A stretch of DNA of 64,000 nucleotides from Amycolatopsis jiangsuensis (GCF_014204865.1 NZ_JACHMG010000001.1:6536501-6600500); one strand, 5' to 3'; shown: positions 10,301 through 18,386, counted from the first letter of the stretch. The notes: generated from the sequence alone by a model not told the origin. A program made the numbers and translations.

Positions 10301-10765
10301 ATGTCTTCGATGCAGCACGTGCAGGACGCGCTGGACACGGCCGGGGTCGCCGGGCGCGCGCGGCAGCTGCCCCGTTCCACCCGGACCGCGGCCGAGGCCG
10401 CCGAGGCGCTCGGCTGCCCGGTGGGCGCCATCGCGAACAGCCTGGTCTTCATCGCCGACGGCGTTCCGCTGCTCGTGCTGACGAGCGGGGCGCACCGCGT
10501 CGACGTCGGAGCGCTCGCGGGCCGGCTGGGGCGTACGGAAATCCGCCGGGCCACGCCGGAGGAGGTGCGCGCCGCCACCGGGCAGGTGATCGGGGGCGTC
10601 GCACCGGTGGGTCACCCGGCGCCGCTGGACACCGTGGTGGACGAGCACCTGCGCGAGTACGACCCGCTGTGGGCCGCGGCGGGCACGCCGAACGCAGTCT
10701 TCCCCACCACTTTCGACGAGCTGGCCCGGATCACCGGCGGCCGGATCTGCAGCGTGGAACGCTGA
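10301..10765 (+). CDS. YbaK/EbsC-family aminoacyl-tRNA editing protein
   Basis: A 154-residue free-standing editing domain of the YbaK/ProX superfamily, whose members deacylate mischarged Cys-, Ala- or other tRNAs. Visible: residues 30-60 EAAEALGCPVGAIANSLVFIADGVPLLVLTSG, ATPEEVRAATGQVIGGVAPVGHP (the GxxxPxGHP substrate loop), and AAGTPNAVFPTTFDELARIT near the C-terminus. The ATG has TGGAGG 5 bp upstream. It is not a close relative of the second YbaK gene at 45726. Likely controlled by the XRE-cupin regulator from the shared palindrome; the tRNA substrate is unknown. Confidence 0.88.
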   Translation: MSSMQHVQDALDTAGVAGRARQLPRSTRTAAEAAEALGCPVGAIANSLVFIADGVPLLVLTSGAHRVDVGALAGRLGRTEIRRATPEEVRAATGQVIGGVAPVGHPAPLDTVVDEHLREYDPLWAAAGTPNAVFPTTFDELARITGGRICSVER

Positions 10766-10769
10766 GGGG

Positions 10770-11762
10770 TCAGTTCCACTCCACCGCGATACCGGACAGC
10801 CCCGGTCCGGTGTCGCGGAAGTAGCCGCTGGTCACGCCGCCGGTGTCGCAGGCGAGCTCCTCGGCTTCGACCGGCAGCGCGTCGTCGCGGGCCCGCACCT
10901 CGCGGGTGCAGCGGGCGGGCATCGCCGACGGGGCGAAATGCAGCTGCAGCAGGTAACTGGCGCACTGGTCGCGCAGCATCCGGTAGTAGCCGGGGAAGAG
11001 CGCGGCGGAATCGTCGCGCACCTCGAAGCAGAACACGTGGATGTCGCCCTCGCCGAGCTTGCGGTCGAACAGCAGCTCGGTGGCCATCGTCTCGCCCGCC
11101 GGATGCCGGCGGATCCGGCCGACCCGGCAGCCCTCGGCGGTGAGCACCTGGACGTCGTCGATCCGGCAGCCGGGGTCGCCGTTGTACACGGTCACGTAGC
11201 GGTCCGGGCCGTGCCGCCGGGCGCGGGTGACCAGCCGGGTGCGGATGCTGACCTGGTGGCGCTGCTCGTCGATGGTGATCCGGTCGTGCACCGAAAGCAT
11301 TTCCAGATCGGCGTTGGAATGCTGCGCCGCGGGCAGCACGCCGAGGTCGGTGAGCAGCTGCTCGACGATCGAGCCCATGTCGCCCGAGCGCAGGTCGTGG
11401 AACGAGGCGGCGGCCTGGTGCCCGCGCGGGCGCGTGGTGCGCGGGCCGATCAGCACCACGAGCGAGTCGGCGGGCAGAGCCAGTACGGATTCGAGCGCGC
11501 GGACCGCGGGCAGCGCCTTGGGTACCTCCGGCTGACGGAGCCCGCGTTGCCAGTAACTCAGCGTCGACTGTCCGATGTGGACGCCCCGGAGCGCGAGATG
11601 GGCACGGAGCCGGGCCAGTGAGAGGCCACGGTGTGCGATGGCCAGCCGCAGCGCCACGTGGAACTCGCCGGTCCGCAGCGCCTCGCTCAGCTCGGGTGGC
11701 GGTTCACCGGAGCCGCGCCTGCCGGGTTCGATGATCAGTGGGCCTTCCCCGTCCTGTGCCAC
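10770..11762 (-). CDS. XRE-like transcriptional regulator, actinobacterial type
   Basis: A 330-residue cytosolic protein. Residues 25-90 carry an HTH (HVALRLAIAHRGLSLARLRA, then HIGQSTLSYWQRGLRQPEVP and LESVLALPADSLVVLIG). The remaining 240 residues form a beta-rich domain without a recognised ligand motif. This architecture is common and uncharacterised in Streptomyces and Amycolatopsis. The GTG start was preferred over a much longer reading because GAAGGGGGCAGCG sits just before it and the HTH begins soon after; the upstream extension overlaps the divergent membrane-protein gene. Convergent with the YbaK-like gene, 4 bp between stops. Targets unknown. Confidence 0.8.
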   Translation of the reverse strand: MAQDGEGPLIIEPGRRGSGEPPPELSEALRTGEFHVALRLAIAHRGLSLARLRAHLALRGVHIGQSTLSYWQRGLRQPEVPKALPAVRALESVLALPADSLVVLIGPRTTRPRGHQAAASFHDLRSGDMGSIVEQLLTDLGVLPAAQHSNADLEMLSVHDRITIDEQRHQVSIRTRLVTRARRHGPDRYVTVYNGDPGCRIDDVQVLTAEGCRVGRIRRHPAGETMATELLFDRKLGEGDIHVFCFEVRDDSAALFPGYYRMLRDQCASYLLQLHFAPSAMPARCTREVRARDDALPVEAEELACDTGGVTSGYFRDTGPGLSGIAVEWN

Positions 11763-11796
11763 CGCTGCCCCCTTCACCCGGCCGTCACGCGGCGGG

Positions 11797-11820
11797 CGTG
11801 AACACTGCGGAACGTTCACG
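11797..11820. promoter_or_regulatory. Inverted repeat CGTGAAC-N10-GTTCACG upstream of XRE gene
   Basis: Seven-base perfect arms flank a 10-bp spacer, 35 bp upstream of the XRE start within the 237-bp divergent gap. One helical turn separates the two halves, as expected for a homodimeric regulator. Autoregulation is inferred. Confidence 0.45.
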
Positions 11821-11999
11821 GTAGCAGCGTGCGGTGACCGGTCCGACCACCGTTCGGTGTGCCTGGCCATGGCAGCGTAATCGTTCCGCGTTCCACCACC
11901 GACCCGGAACGTCACCTGCTCCGCGACGGCATCTTGCTCTCGGTGACCGCGCTGTTCACCGTGGTGACCACCGAAGAGGCAGATCGGCGGGAGGCTTCC

Positions 12000-12350
12000 G
12001 TGCCGGTGCTGGGAATGACGACACGAACCGGGGACGCCCGTCCCCGTGGACGCGGCCGCCTGGTCCGCGTCCTGCTGCTGGTCCTGCTGGCCGGCTTGGC
12101 GTTGCCGGCGACGGCTCCGGGCGCGGGCGCGGCGCAGCCCGCCGGCGCCGGCAACGTCCACCTGTCCGCTCCGGGTACGTCCTACGCCGCGACCGGCGAG
12201 TCCCACGCGCGCATCGTGACCCGCGGTGACGAGGAACCGGCGCCGGAGCAGCACGACGACAACTGGATCCCGCTGCTCGCCCTGGCCGGGCTGCTGGTCG
12301 CCGCCCCGGTGGGCTACCTGGCCCACAGCCGCCGCCGCGAAGCGGGTTAG
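12000..12350 (+). CDS. Small exported membrane-anchored protein, unknown function
   Basis: A 116-residue protein. From the GTG at 12000, preceded by GGGAGG, the N-terminus has an Arg-rich stretch then LVRVLLLVLLAGLALPATAP and an AGAAQPAG signal-peptidase-like site around residues 38-42. About 45 polar residues follow, and then a C-terminal helix WIPLLALAGLLVAAPVGYLA with a basic tail HSRRREAG, so the protein would be a type I membrane protein with a short external domain. An alternative ATG lies five codons downstream. No family recognised. It ends 37 bp before tmk and could be co-transcribed with it. Confidence 0.65.
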   Translation: MPVLGMTTRTGDARPRGRGRLVRVLLLVLLAGLALPATAPGAGAAQPAGAGNVHLSAPGTSYAATGESHARIVTRGDEEPAPEQHDDNWIPLLALAGLLVAAPVGYLAHSRRREAG

Positions 12351-12387
12351 CTCACCGCCGGACCCTCGGTGTCCTAGGGTGAACGCC

Positions 12388-13029
12388 GTGGGGAGACTGG
12401 TCGTGATCGAAGGTCTGGACGGGGCGGGCAAGCGCACCCTGGCCGACGGGCTCACCGCTGCGCTGGAAGCGGCCGGCGCGAGCGTCGCCGGGCTCGCCTT
12501 TCCGCGGTACGGGCGGAGTGTGCACGCCGACCTCGTGCGCGAGGCCTTGCACCGGGGGCACGGCGACCTCGCCGATTCGGTGTACGGCATGGCGATGCTC
12601 TACGCCCTCGACCGCGGCGGCGCGGCGGAGGAGATCCGCGAGCTGCGGGCGGCCCACGACGTGGTGCTGCTCGACCGGTACGTCGCCTCCAACGCCGCCT
12701 ACGCCGCCGCCCGCCTGCGTCAGCACGCGGACGGTGCGGTCGTGCGCTGGGTGTGGGATCTCGAGGTGACCCGGTTCGCGTTGCCCCGTCCGGACGCGCA
12801 CCTGCTGCTGCGGGTCAGCCCGGAGGTCGCCGCCGAACGCGCGGAGCGCCGTGCGGAGACGGACTCCGCCCGTGCCCGCGACGCGTTCGAGTCCGATGAT
12901 TCGCTCCAGCAGCGATGCGCCGCGGTGTACGACGAACTCGCCGCGGCCGGCTGGCTCGCGCCGTGGCACGTGCTCGACGGGGTGACCGGGGTGGACGTGG
13001 CGACGCTGGCGAAATCGCTGCTCGGCTGA
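12388..13029 (+). CDS. tmk: Thymidylate kinase
   Basis: Phosphorylates dTMP to dTDP with ATP, an essential cytosolic step of dTTP supply. The GTG start gives 213 residues, the usual length. The P-loop IEGLDGAGKRTL near residue 7 has the same GAGKRT form as the mycobacterial enzyme. LAFPRYGRSVHADLV is the substrate region, VVLLDRYVASNAAYAAAR the DRY motif, followed by a LID region rich in Arg (ERAERRAETDSAR). In mycobacteria it is flanked by sahH and mtrA; here both junctions have acquired other genes. Convergent with the TetR gene, 5 bp between stops. Confidence 0.94.
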   Translation: MGRLVVIEGLDGAGKRTLADGLTAALEAAGASVAGLAFPRYGRSVHADLVREALHRGHGDLADSVYGMAMLYALDRGGAAEEIRELRAAHDVVLLDRYVASNAAYAAARLRQHADGAVVRWVWDLEVTRFALPRPDAHLLLRVSPEVAAERAERRAETDSARARDAFESDDSLQQRCAAVYDELAAAGWLAPWHVLDGVTGVDVATLAKSLLG

Positions 13030-13034
13030 GGCGT

Positions 13035-13604
13035 TCAGCCCAGTTCGCCCGCCGATTTCCGCAGTTCGTCGAGCGCGTGCCCGGCCAGCGCGGCGAAATC
13101 CGCGCTCTCGTCCTCGATCCACCGCTCGAACGCGGCACCGAACGCGAGCGAGCCGACCGTCGAGGCGAGTTTCGCGGTCGTGTCCGGCACTCCGCGCGCA
13201 CGCAGCGCCACACGCATCGATTCGACCAGCCGGGTGCCCTTGAGCAGCTCACGCTCGCGCAGATCGCGGTGCCCGGCCACGATCACCTGACGCTTGCGGG
13301 CCAGCTTCCAGCGCTGAGCGTCGAACACCGCCGCGACGGTGTTCAGGCCGCCGCCGACCGCGGTCAGCGGCGTGGCGGCTTCGGGTGCGCCGGTGATCCC
13401 TTCGGTGAACAGCCGGTCGAGCAGCTCCTGCCCGCCGAAGAGCACCTCTCGCTTGTCCTCGAAGTACCGGAAGAAGGTGCGCTTGGTGAGCCCGGCGCGC
13501 TCGGCGATCTCGGCGACGGTGGTCTGGTCGTAGCCGCGCTCGGTGAACAGCTCGAGCGAGGAGTGCTCCAGCCGTTCGCGTGCGTTCGGTTCCCAGCGGG
13601 CCAT
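13035..13604 (-). CDS. TetR-family transcriptional regulator
   Basis: A 189-residue DNA-binding repressor. Residues 8-55 hold the TetR HTH (ARERLEHSSLELFTERGYDQ, then TTVAEIAERAGLTKRTFFRY and FEDKREVL). The C-terminal ligand domain is helical and divergent (ERWIEDESADFAALAGHALD), of the AcrR/TetR_C type seen in many actinobacterial regulators. The ATG start is directly before RWEPNARERL. The neighbouring toxin-antitoxin operon is divergent 97 bp away. The ligand and targets cannot be read from the sequence. Confidence 0.9.
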   Translation of the reverse strand: MARWEPNARERLEHSSLELFTERGYDQTTVAEIAERAGLTKRTFFRYFEDKREVLFGGQELLDRLFTEGITGAPEAATPLTAVGGGLNTVAAVFDAQRWKLARKRQVIVAGHRDLRERELLKGTRLVESMRVALRARGVPDTTAKLASTVGSLAFGAAFERWIEDESADFAALAGHALDELRKSAGELG

Positions 13605-13652
13605 ATCCCCATCCTAGGCGATGGCACCAGGTGTCGTACGGCTGCGAAGCTG

Positions 13653-13695
13653 GTTGCACAACTGTTGGACGTCTGTTGAACGGAGTGTTTAGAAT
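13653..13695 (+). promoter_or_regulatory. Promoter with three GTTGNAC repeats at 11-bp phase, before MazF-type TA operon
   Basis: GTTGCAC, GTTGGAC and GTTGAAC start at 13653, 13664 and 13675, each exactly 11 bp apart. TTGGAC (13665-13670) and TAGAAT (13690-13695) make a -35/-10 pair with 19-bp spacing. The -10 ends 6 bp before the antitoxin ATG, so the mRNA is probably leaderless. Direct repeats on one DNA face fit cooperative ribbon-helix-helix repressor binding. Confidence 0.7.
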
Positions 13696-13701
13696 GGTGT
13701 C

Positions 13702-13902
13702 ATGACCGCGACCATCGGCTTCCGGCCCACTGATCAGGACGAGCAGATCATCGAAGCCGCGATGCGCAGCGGCGAGCACAAGAGTGATGTGATCCGGCGG
13801 GCATTGCGGCTGCTGGCGCGGGAAACCTGGGTTCAGCAAGCCCTGGCCGACGCGGAAAGGCTGAGCGCCGAGGACCTCTCCACCGAGCAGGATGCCTGGT
13901 GA
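13702..13902 (+). CDS. Ribbon-helix-helix antitoxin (ParD/MazE-like)
   Basis: A 66-residue protein: [20 protein letters not shown], then [20 protein letters not shown], an RHH fold with beta-strand then two helices, followed by an acidic tail ([20 protein letters not shown]) that should wrap the toxin. The ATG lies 7 bp after the candidate -10 box and lacks a ribosome site. The last codon and stop overlap the toxin start by 4 bp (GTGA), so translation is coupled. Expected to repress its own promoter via the phased repeats and to neutralise the MazF-type partner. Confidence 0.85.
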   Translation: MTATIGFRPTDQDEQIIEAAMRSGEHKSDVIRRALRLLARETWVQQALADAERLSAEDLSTEQDAW

Positions 13903-14225
13903 TCCGGGGAGCGGTCTATCGGGTCGACTTCGGGGAGGCGAAGCGAGGTCACGAACGTCACCGACAGCACGGCCGGCGATACGCGGTCGTGCTGAGTCCC
14001 AGTTCGATGCCGTGGAGCGTGGCGACAGTCGTACCGACCTCGACCGGTGCGCAGCCGGCCGTCTTCCGGCCGGAACTGGAGATCATGGGATCTCTGACGC
14101 GTCTTCTCGTCGACCGGATCCGTTCGATCGACATCGCACACGTGCACGGCGATCCGGTCGCGTATCTGGAGCGTGACGAGCTCTCCGAGGTGGAGCACGC
14201 GGTCCAGCGCTACCTCGGGTTGTGA
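13899..14225 (+). CDS. MazF/PemK-type toxin endoribonuclease
   Basis: A 108-residue PemK/MazF fold protein, a sequence-specific mRNA or tRNA endoribonuclease. Strand 1 [20 protein letters not shown] carries the family G-x-x-Y/W-x-x-D-F-G pattern. [20 protein letters not shown] and PTSTG contain the catalytic Ser/Thr region, and [17 protein letters not shown] matches the L-x-x-D-Q/R-I-R-x-x-D motif. GTG start inside the antitoxin stop. The cleavage specificity is not predictable here. Confidence 0.9.
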   Translation: MIRGAVYRVDFGEAKRGHERHRQHGRRYAVVLSPSSMPWSVATVVPTSTGAQPAVFRPELEIMGSLTRLLVDRIRSIDIAHVHGDPVAYLERDELSEVEHAVQRYLGL

Positions 14226-14238
14226 CCGGAGCGCGGGG

Positions 14239-16557
14239 TCATTCCGTGCTCCGCAACGGTTCGGCAGCCACTTTCGCCGGGAGGCGCCGTCCGGCGAGTT
14301 CGATCTCGAGCGGGGTCCGTGGCTTTGCGTACTCCACCGGGAGCCAGGCGTGCGCGAGGTTCTTGCCCACGGTGTAGCCGTAGGCCGCGCTCGTGACGTA
14401 CCCCGCCGGGCGGCCTTCGGCGTACACGGGTTCCTTGCCCAGCAACACCGAATGCGGGTCTTCCACGATCAGGCAAGCCAGTTTCCGGCTCACCGTCGCC
14501 GGTGAACGCTCACGCAGCGTGTCGCGGCCGAGGAAGTACCCCTTGTCCATCCGGACCGCGAAGCCCAGGCCCGCTTCGTACGGATCGTGTTCCGTGGTCA
14601 CGTCGATGCCGCACTCGCGGTGGCCTTCCTCGAGCCGGAGACTGGTCAGCGCGACCTGCCCGGCGGCGATGATCCCGTGCGGTCGCCCGGCTTCCCACAC
14701 CGCGTCCCACAGCCGGCGTCCGAGGTCCGCGCTCGTGTGCAGCTCCCAGCCGGGTTCGCCGACTTCGGACACCCGCAACGCGAGCACCGGCACGTCGCCG
14801 GCATACGCGTGCCGCGCCTTCACGCCACTCGTGGAGTCCAGTGTGGACAGTTTCGGCAGCACCTGCCGGGCGAGCGGGCCCCACAACCCGACGCAGCAGG
14901 TGCCGGACGTGGTCTCCCGCAGCTGCACCGCGCCGTCCCTGGGCAGGTGACGGTAAAGCCAGTCGACGTCGAGGTGGCTGTGCACGGCGACCTGGAACAG
15001 CTCCGTGCCCAGCCGCGCCACGGTCAGCTCACTGCGCACACCGCCGTCTTCGCCGAGCAACAGGGTGCTGACGACCGTCCCGTGTGGACGGTCCAGCTGA
15101 TTGGTCGTCAACGCCTGCAGGAAGGGCAACGCACCCGGGCCGGTGATTTCCAGCCGTCGCCGCGGGGTGAGATCGAACATCGCCACCCGGCTGCGGGCCA
15201 CCAGTGCTTCGGCGCCGCCGATCGGGGACAGCTCCGCTTCCCGCTGTGGCACCCAGGAAATCTCCGGCAGCCGCTCGTTCGCGGCATACCACTGCGGCCG
15301 TGCCCAGCCGTCGGCCTCCCGGAAGTTCGCCCCCAGCGCGACCTCCCGCTCGTAGAACGGTGAAGTGCGGCGCGCCGTCACCGGTTCGGCCGGCCGGGCG
15401 TGCGCCGAGGCGATACTGCGCGTCCGCAGGTGATCCGGGGCGAGCTGCAGCCGGTCGAACCGCGCGAGGTCCACCGTGTGCAGCGCGAGGCGGGCCTGGC
15501 CGTCCACGAGCCAGCGCGCCAGTTCGCGGGCGACACCTGCCGACCAGGCGGTGCCGAGTGCCTCGGCCACCCAGAACCCGTCGAGGTCGGGATGCTCGCC
15601 GAGCAGCGGCAGGCCGTCCGGGGTCATCGGGACCAGACCGCGGCTGCCCTCCTCGACCTTGCCCTCGGCCAGTGCCGGTACCAGCTCGGCCGCCCGCGCC
15701 CACGGCTCCTCGAAACCCGACGGGCTGAACGGGACGTGCTCGCCCGGGTGCCGCCCGAACGCGAGCACGCCCAGCCGGTCGACGTGCTCACGCAAGGAGA
15801 GCCCGGCATCCGGATGGCTCAGGACCGGCTTGCCCGCCTCGGTGAACTCGTCGTTCTGCCCGGCCAGCTCCGGCAGCGGCGTACTGCGTGCGTGCTCGCG
15901 GGGCATCGGCACGACCGGGACCGGCAGATCCACCAGCCGGCCCAGCTCCGGGCCCCGCACCCCGGCGCACGACACGACCACGTCGGCGCGGAACCGGTCG
16001 GTCCCGGTCCGCACGGCGGTCACCCGCCCGCCGCCACGGACGATCTCCACGACCTGCTGACCAGGCACGAAGCGCGCCCCGCGGGCACTGGCCCGGCGAG
16101 CCTGCGCGACCGCGGCGCGCGCCGGATCGGCCAGCCCGTCGTCGGGCACGTGCAGGCCGCCGAGCAGCTTCGCCGGATCCAGCAGCGGGTGCAGCTGTGC
16201 GCATTCGGCCGGCGTACGCAGGTAGCTGCGCATCCCCCAGGATGTGGCCCAGCCGTGCTGCCGGCGCAGCGCGGCAAGCCGCTCCGGGGTGGTCGCGAGC
16301 GTCAGGCTGCCGACCGGCTGGAAGCACCAGCCGCCGTCGACGGTCAGCGCGCTGTACTTCTCCACGGTGTACTTCGCGAACTCCGTCGCGGTGCGGTCCG
16401 GGTGGGTGCGGAACACCAGCCCGTGGTCGGGTGCGTCGTGCTCCGGCGCCTGCTCCAGCACCGTCACGTCCGTCCAGCCCGCCGCCGTCAGCTCGTCGGC
16501 GACCGCGGTGGCGAGCAGGCCGGCGCCGAGCACGACCACTCGCGGTCGAGGTGCCAT
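14239..16557 (-). CDS. FAD-dependent dimethylglycine/sarcosine oxidase-dehydrogenase with GcvT domain
   Basis: A 772-residue two-part enzyme. Residues 5-380 form a DAO-type FAD domain (VVVLGAGLLATAVADELTAAG, the dinucleotide fold, and GLVPMTPDGLPLLGEHPDLD near its end). A linker follows, then a folate-binding GcvT aminomethyltransferase domain from about residue 420 (RRLEITGPGALPFLQALTTN; GEPGWELHTS; GYFLGRD) and a GcvT_C barrel (PVYAEGRPAGYVTSAAYGYT). Such fusions oxidatively demethylate dimethylglycine or sarcosine and hand the methylene group to tetrahydrofolate. Starting ATG chosen for its AGGAG site; a longer in-frame reading adds 35 residues. Directly follows the IclR regulator, whose putative operator lies 87 bp upstream. 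Confidence 0.88.
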   Translation of the reverse strand: MAPRPRVVVLGAGLLATAVADELTAAGWTDVTVLEQAPEHDAPDHGLVFRTHPDRTATEFAKYTVEKYSALTVDGGWCFQPVGSLTLATTPERLAALRRQHGWATSWGMRSYLRTPAECAQLHPLLDPAKLLGGLHVPDDGLADPARAAVAQARRASARGARFVPGQQVVEIVRGGGRVTAVRTGTDRFRADVVVSCAGVRGPELGRLVDLPVPVVPMPREHARSTPLPELAGQNDEFTEAGKPVLSHPDAGLSLREHVDRLGVLAFGRHPGEHVPFSPSGFEEPWARAAELVPALAEGKVEEGSRGLVPMTPDGLPLLGEHPDLDGFWVAEALGTAWSAGVARELARWLVDGQARLALHTVDLARFDRLQLAPDHLRTRSIASAHARPAEPVTARRTSPFYEREVALGANFREADGWARPQWYAANERLPEISWVPQREAELSPIGGAEALVARSRVAMFDLTPRRRLEITGPGALPFLQALTTNQLDRPHGTVVSTLLLGEDGGVRSELTVARLGTELFQVAVHSHLDVDWLYRHLPRDGAVQLRETTSGTCCVGLWGPLARQVLPKLSTLDSTSGVKARHAYAGDVPVLALRVSEVGEPGWELHTSADLGRRLWDAVWEAGRPHGIIAAGQVALTSLRLEEGHRECGIDVTTEHDPYEAGLGFAVRMDKGYFLGRDTLRERSPATVSRKLACLIVEDPHSVLLGKEPVYAEGRPAGYVTSAAYGYTVGKNLAHAWLPVEYAKPRTPLEIELAGRRLPAKVAAEPLRSTE

Positions 16558-16643
16558 CGCGGTGTCTCCTGCCTGCCGGTTCGGGTGAGACAGGCGTGCC
16601 GAACGGCCCGCCGGAGCGGGGAGCGTTGCGGAGGGGGATCGAT

Positions 16644-16660
16644 GTTCCGTCTCAAGCAAC
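16644..16660. promoter_or_regulatory. IclR-type operator, copy B, upstream of oxidoreductase
   Basis: GTTCCGT-CTC-AAGCAAC on the plus strand. It shares GTTCCG-N6-GCAAC with the site over the iclR start (17501-17517), in the same orientation relative to both genes. Pseudo-palindromic 17-bp sites of this kind are typical of IclR-family repressors. The TTGACA on the minus strand at 16683-16688 could be the associated -35. Confidence 0.6.
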
Positions 16661-16723
16661 AAAGTGCGGGATCAGCGGCGCGCTGTCAAGGAGCCCGTCC
16701 GGCGGTCGCCGCGACCCGGTGGA

Positions 16724-17509
16724 TCAGCGTGCGAAATAGCCCAGCTGAGCGGAAAGCTCGTGTGCGGCCTCGGTCATCGGCCGCACGATCTGGCGGATCC
16801 GCTGTTTTGACAGCCGGTAGGAGGGCCCCGACGAGCTCAACGCCGCGACCACCTCGCCGACCGGGCCGCGGATCGGCACCGCGACGGCGTGCATACCCAG
16901 CTCCAGCTCCTCGAAACAGGCCGCGTAGCCGTCCTCGGCCACCCGCTCCAGCTCGGCCTCCAGCTCCTCGGCGTCCACCAGGGTCCGCGCGGTGTAGGGC
17001 GCCAGCTCGTGGTCGAGGTTCCGTTTGCGGTCGGCGTCGTCCATCGCCGCGAGCAGCACCTTGCCGCTCGAGGTCGCGTGCAGCGGCGTGCGCTGCCCGG
17101 TCCAGTTCTGCGTGGTGATCGCGGCCGAGCCGCGGGCCTGGCTGATGTTGATCGCCACCCCGTCGTCGGCGATCGCGATGTTCACCGTCTCGCCCAGCTC
17201 CTCGGCCAGCGCCTGGCAGGTCTGCCTGCCGAGCTTGGCCAGGTCCATCCGGCCGGTGGCGGCACCGGCCAGCCGGACCACGCCGAAGCCGATCGCATAC
17301 TTGCCGCGCTCGCCCAGCTGCTCGACCAGACCGTGCGACTGGAGGACACTCAGCAGCCTCGACGCGGTCGACTTGTGCACGCCGAGTTCCCCGGCGATCT
17401 CGGTGATGCCCGATTCCCCGTTGCGCGCGAGCAGCTCCAGCACGTTGATCGCGCGGTCGACCGACTGAACTTGACTACCTGTTGCGTTGCCCGAGTCCTG
17501 GTTCCGCAT
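16724..17509 (-). CDS. IclR-family transcriptional regulator
   Basis: A 261-residue regulator: N-terminal winged helix (SQVQSVDRAINVLELLARNG, then EIAGELGVHKSTASRLLSVL, residues 12-60) and C-terminal GAF-like effector domain (GETVNIAIADDGVAINISQA; LHATSSGKVLLAAM; the C-terminal PSYRLSKQRI). The ATG is inside the candidate operator and has no ribosome site, hinting at a leaderless, self-repressed transcript. Same strand and immediately upstream of the FAD/GcvT enzyme, so the effector is probably a methylated glycine or its breakdown product. The 193-bp gap to mtrA is divergent. Confidence 0.92.
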   Translation of the reverse strand: MRNQDSGNATGSQVQSVDRAINVLELLARNGESGITEIAGELGVHKSTASRLLSVLQSHGLVEQLGERGKYAIGFGVVRLAGAATGRMDLAKLGRQTCQALAEELGETVNIAIADDGVAINISQARGSAAITTQNWTGQRTPLHATSSGKVLLAAMDDADRKRNLDHELAPYTARTLVDAEELEAELERVAEDGYAACFEELELGMHAVAVPIRGPVGEVVAALSSSGPSYRLSKQRIRQIVRPMTEAAHELSAQLGYFAR

Positions 17510-17517
17510 AGCGCAAC
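17501..17517. promoter_or_regulatory. IclR-type operator, copy A, over the iclR start codon
   Basis: GTTCCGC-ATA-GCGCAAC, a 17-bp imperfect palindrome (six of seven arm positions pair) that contains the complement of the ATG (17507-17509). Sharing GTTCCG-N6-GCAAC with the site at 16644-16660 supports autoregulation plus control of the downstream enzyme. Confidence 0.65.
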
Positions 17518-17701
17518 AGTAACCGCTCCACGGCGATCTGTTCGGCTGAGCGGGCGAACAAAGCCCCGGCCGCCGCACCGGCCCGTCCGGATGGAGCAAT
17601 CGCGTCCGGATGGAGCAACGCGGCCGCTGATCTTGATCTTTCCGGTGGTCAACCGCGCGGGTCGGGCGCGCGCACGCGGGGCGGGGTGCGAACATGTGCT
17701 C

Positions 17702-18379
17702 ATGAAGGCACGTGTCTTGGTGGTCGACGACGACCCCGCGCTCGCGGAGATGCTCACCATCGTGCTCCGCGGCGAAGGGTTCGACACCGCGGTGGTCGCG
17801 GACGGTTCGCGGGCGCTGCCCGCACTGCGCGAGCTCAAGCCGGACCTGGTCCTGCTCGACCTCATGCTGCCGGGGATGAACGGGATCGACGTCTGCAAGG
17901 CGATCCGCGCGGAGTCCGGCGTGCCGATCGTGATGCTGACCGCCAAGAGCGACACCGTGGACATCGTGCTCGGGCTCGAATCCGGCGCCGACGACTACGT
18001 CGTCAAGCCGTTCAAGCCGAAGGAGCTGGTCGCCAGGGTGCGTGCGCGGATGCGCCGCACCGAGGCCGAGCCTGCCGAATCACTCACCATCGGCGACCTC
18101 GCCATCGACGTGCCCGGGCACGAGGTGACCCGCGAGGGCAAGGCGATCCCGCTGACGCCGCTCGAGTTCGACCTGCTGGTGGCGCTGGCCCGCAAACCAC
18201 GCCAGGTGTTCACCAGGGAAGTCCTGCTGGAGCAGGTGTGGGGTTACCGGCACGCGGCCGACACCCGGCTGGTCAACGTGCACGTGCAGCGGCTGCGCTC
18301 GAAGGTGGAGAAGGACCCGGAGCACCCCGAGGTGGTGCTGACCGTGCGCGGCGTGGGCTACAAGGCCGGCCCGCCGTGA
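17702..18379 (+). CDS. mtrA: Response regulator MtrA
   Basis: OmpR/PhoB-family DNA-binding response regulator of the actinobacterial MtrAB system, which controls cell wall, division and osmotic genes. The 225-residue protein has receiver residues D9, D10, phospho-acceptor D53 (VLLDLMLPGMNG) and K102 (DDYVVKPF), then a winged-helix domain from about residue 130 ending LTVRGVGYKAGPP. The reading frame is open far upstream, but ATG 17702 begins KARVLVVDDDP, the conserved N-terminus. No ribosome site is obvious. The mtrB gene follows after 7 bp. Confidence 0.97.
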   Translation: MKARVLVVDDDPALAEMLTIVLRGEGFDTAVVADGSRALPALRELKPDLVLLDLMLPGMNGIDVCKAIRAESGVPIVMLTAKSDTVDIVLGLESGADDYVVKPFKPKELVARVRARMRRTEAEPAESLTIGDLAIDVPGHEVTREGKAIPLTPLEFDLLVALARKPRQVFTREVLLEQVWGYRHAADTRLVNVHVQRLRSKVEKDPEHPEVVLTVRGVGYKAGPP

Positions 18380-18386
18380 TCCGGCG

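Noticed and set aside
12226..12387. N-terminal extension of tmk
   Set aside because: The extra 54 codons overlap the small membrane-protein gene and do not resemble thymidylate kinases; the GTG at 12388 starts the conserved sequence.
11763..12590. Upstream extension of the minus-strand XRE regulator
   Set aside because: It is antisense to the exported peptide and tmk starts; a good ribosome site precedes GTG 11762.
16558..16723. Glycine riboswitch upstream of the GcvT-fusion enzyme
   Set aside because: The conserved glycine-aptamer core could not be found on the minus strand; an IclR operator explains regulation better.
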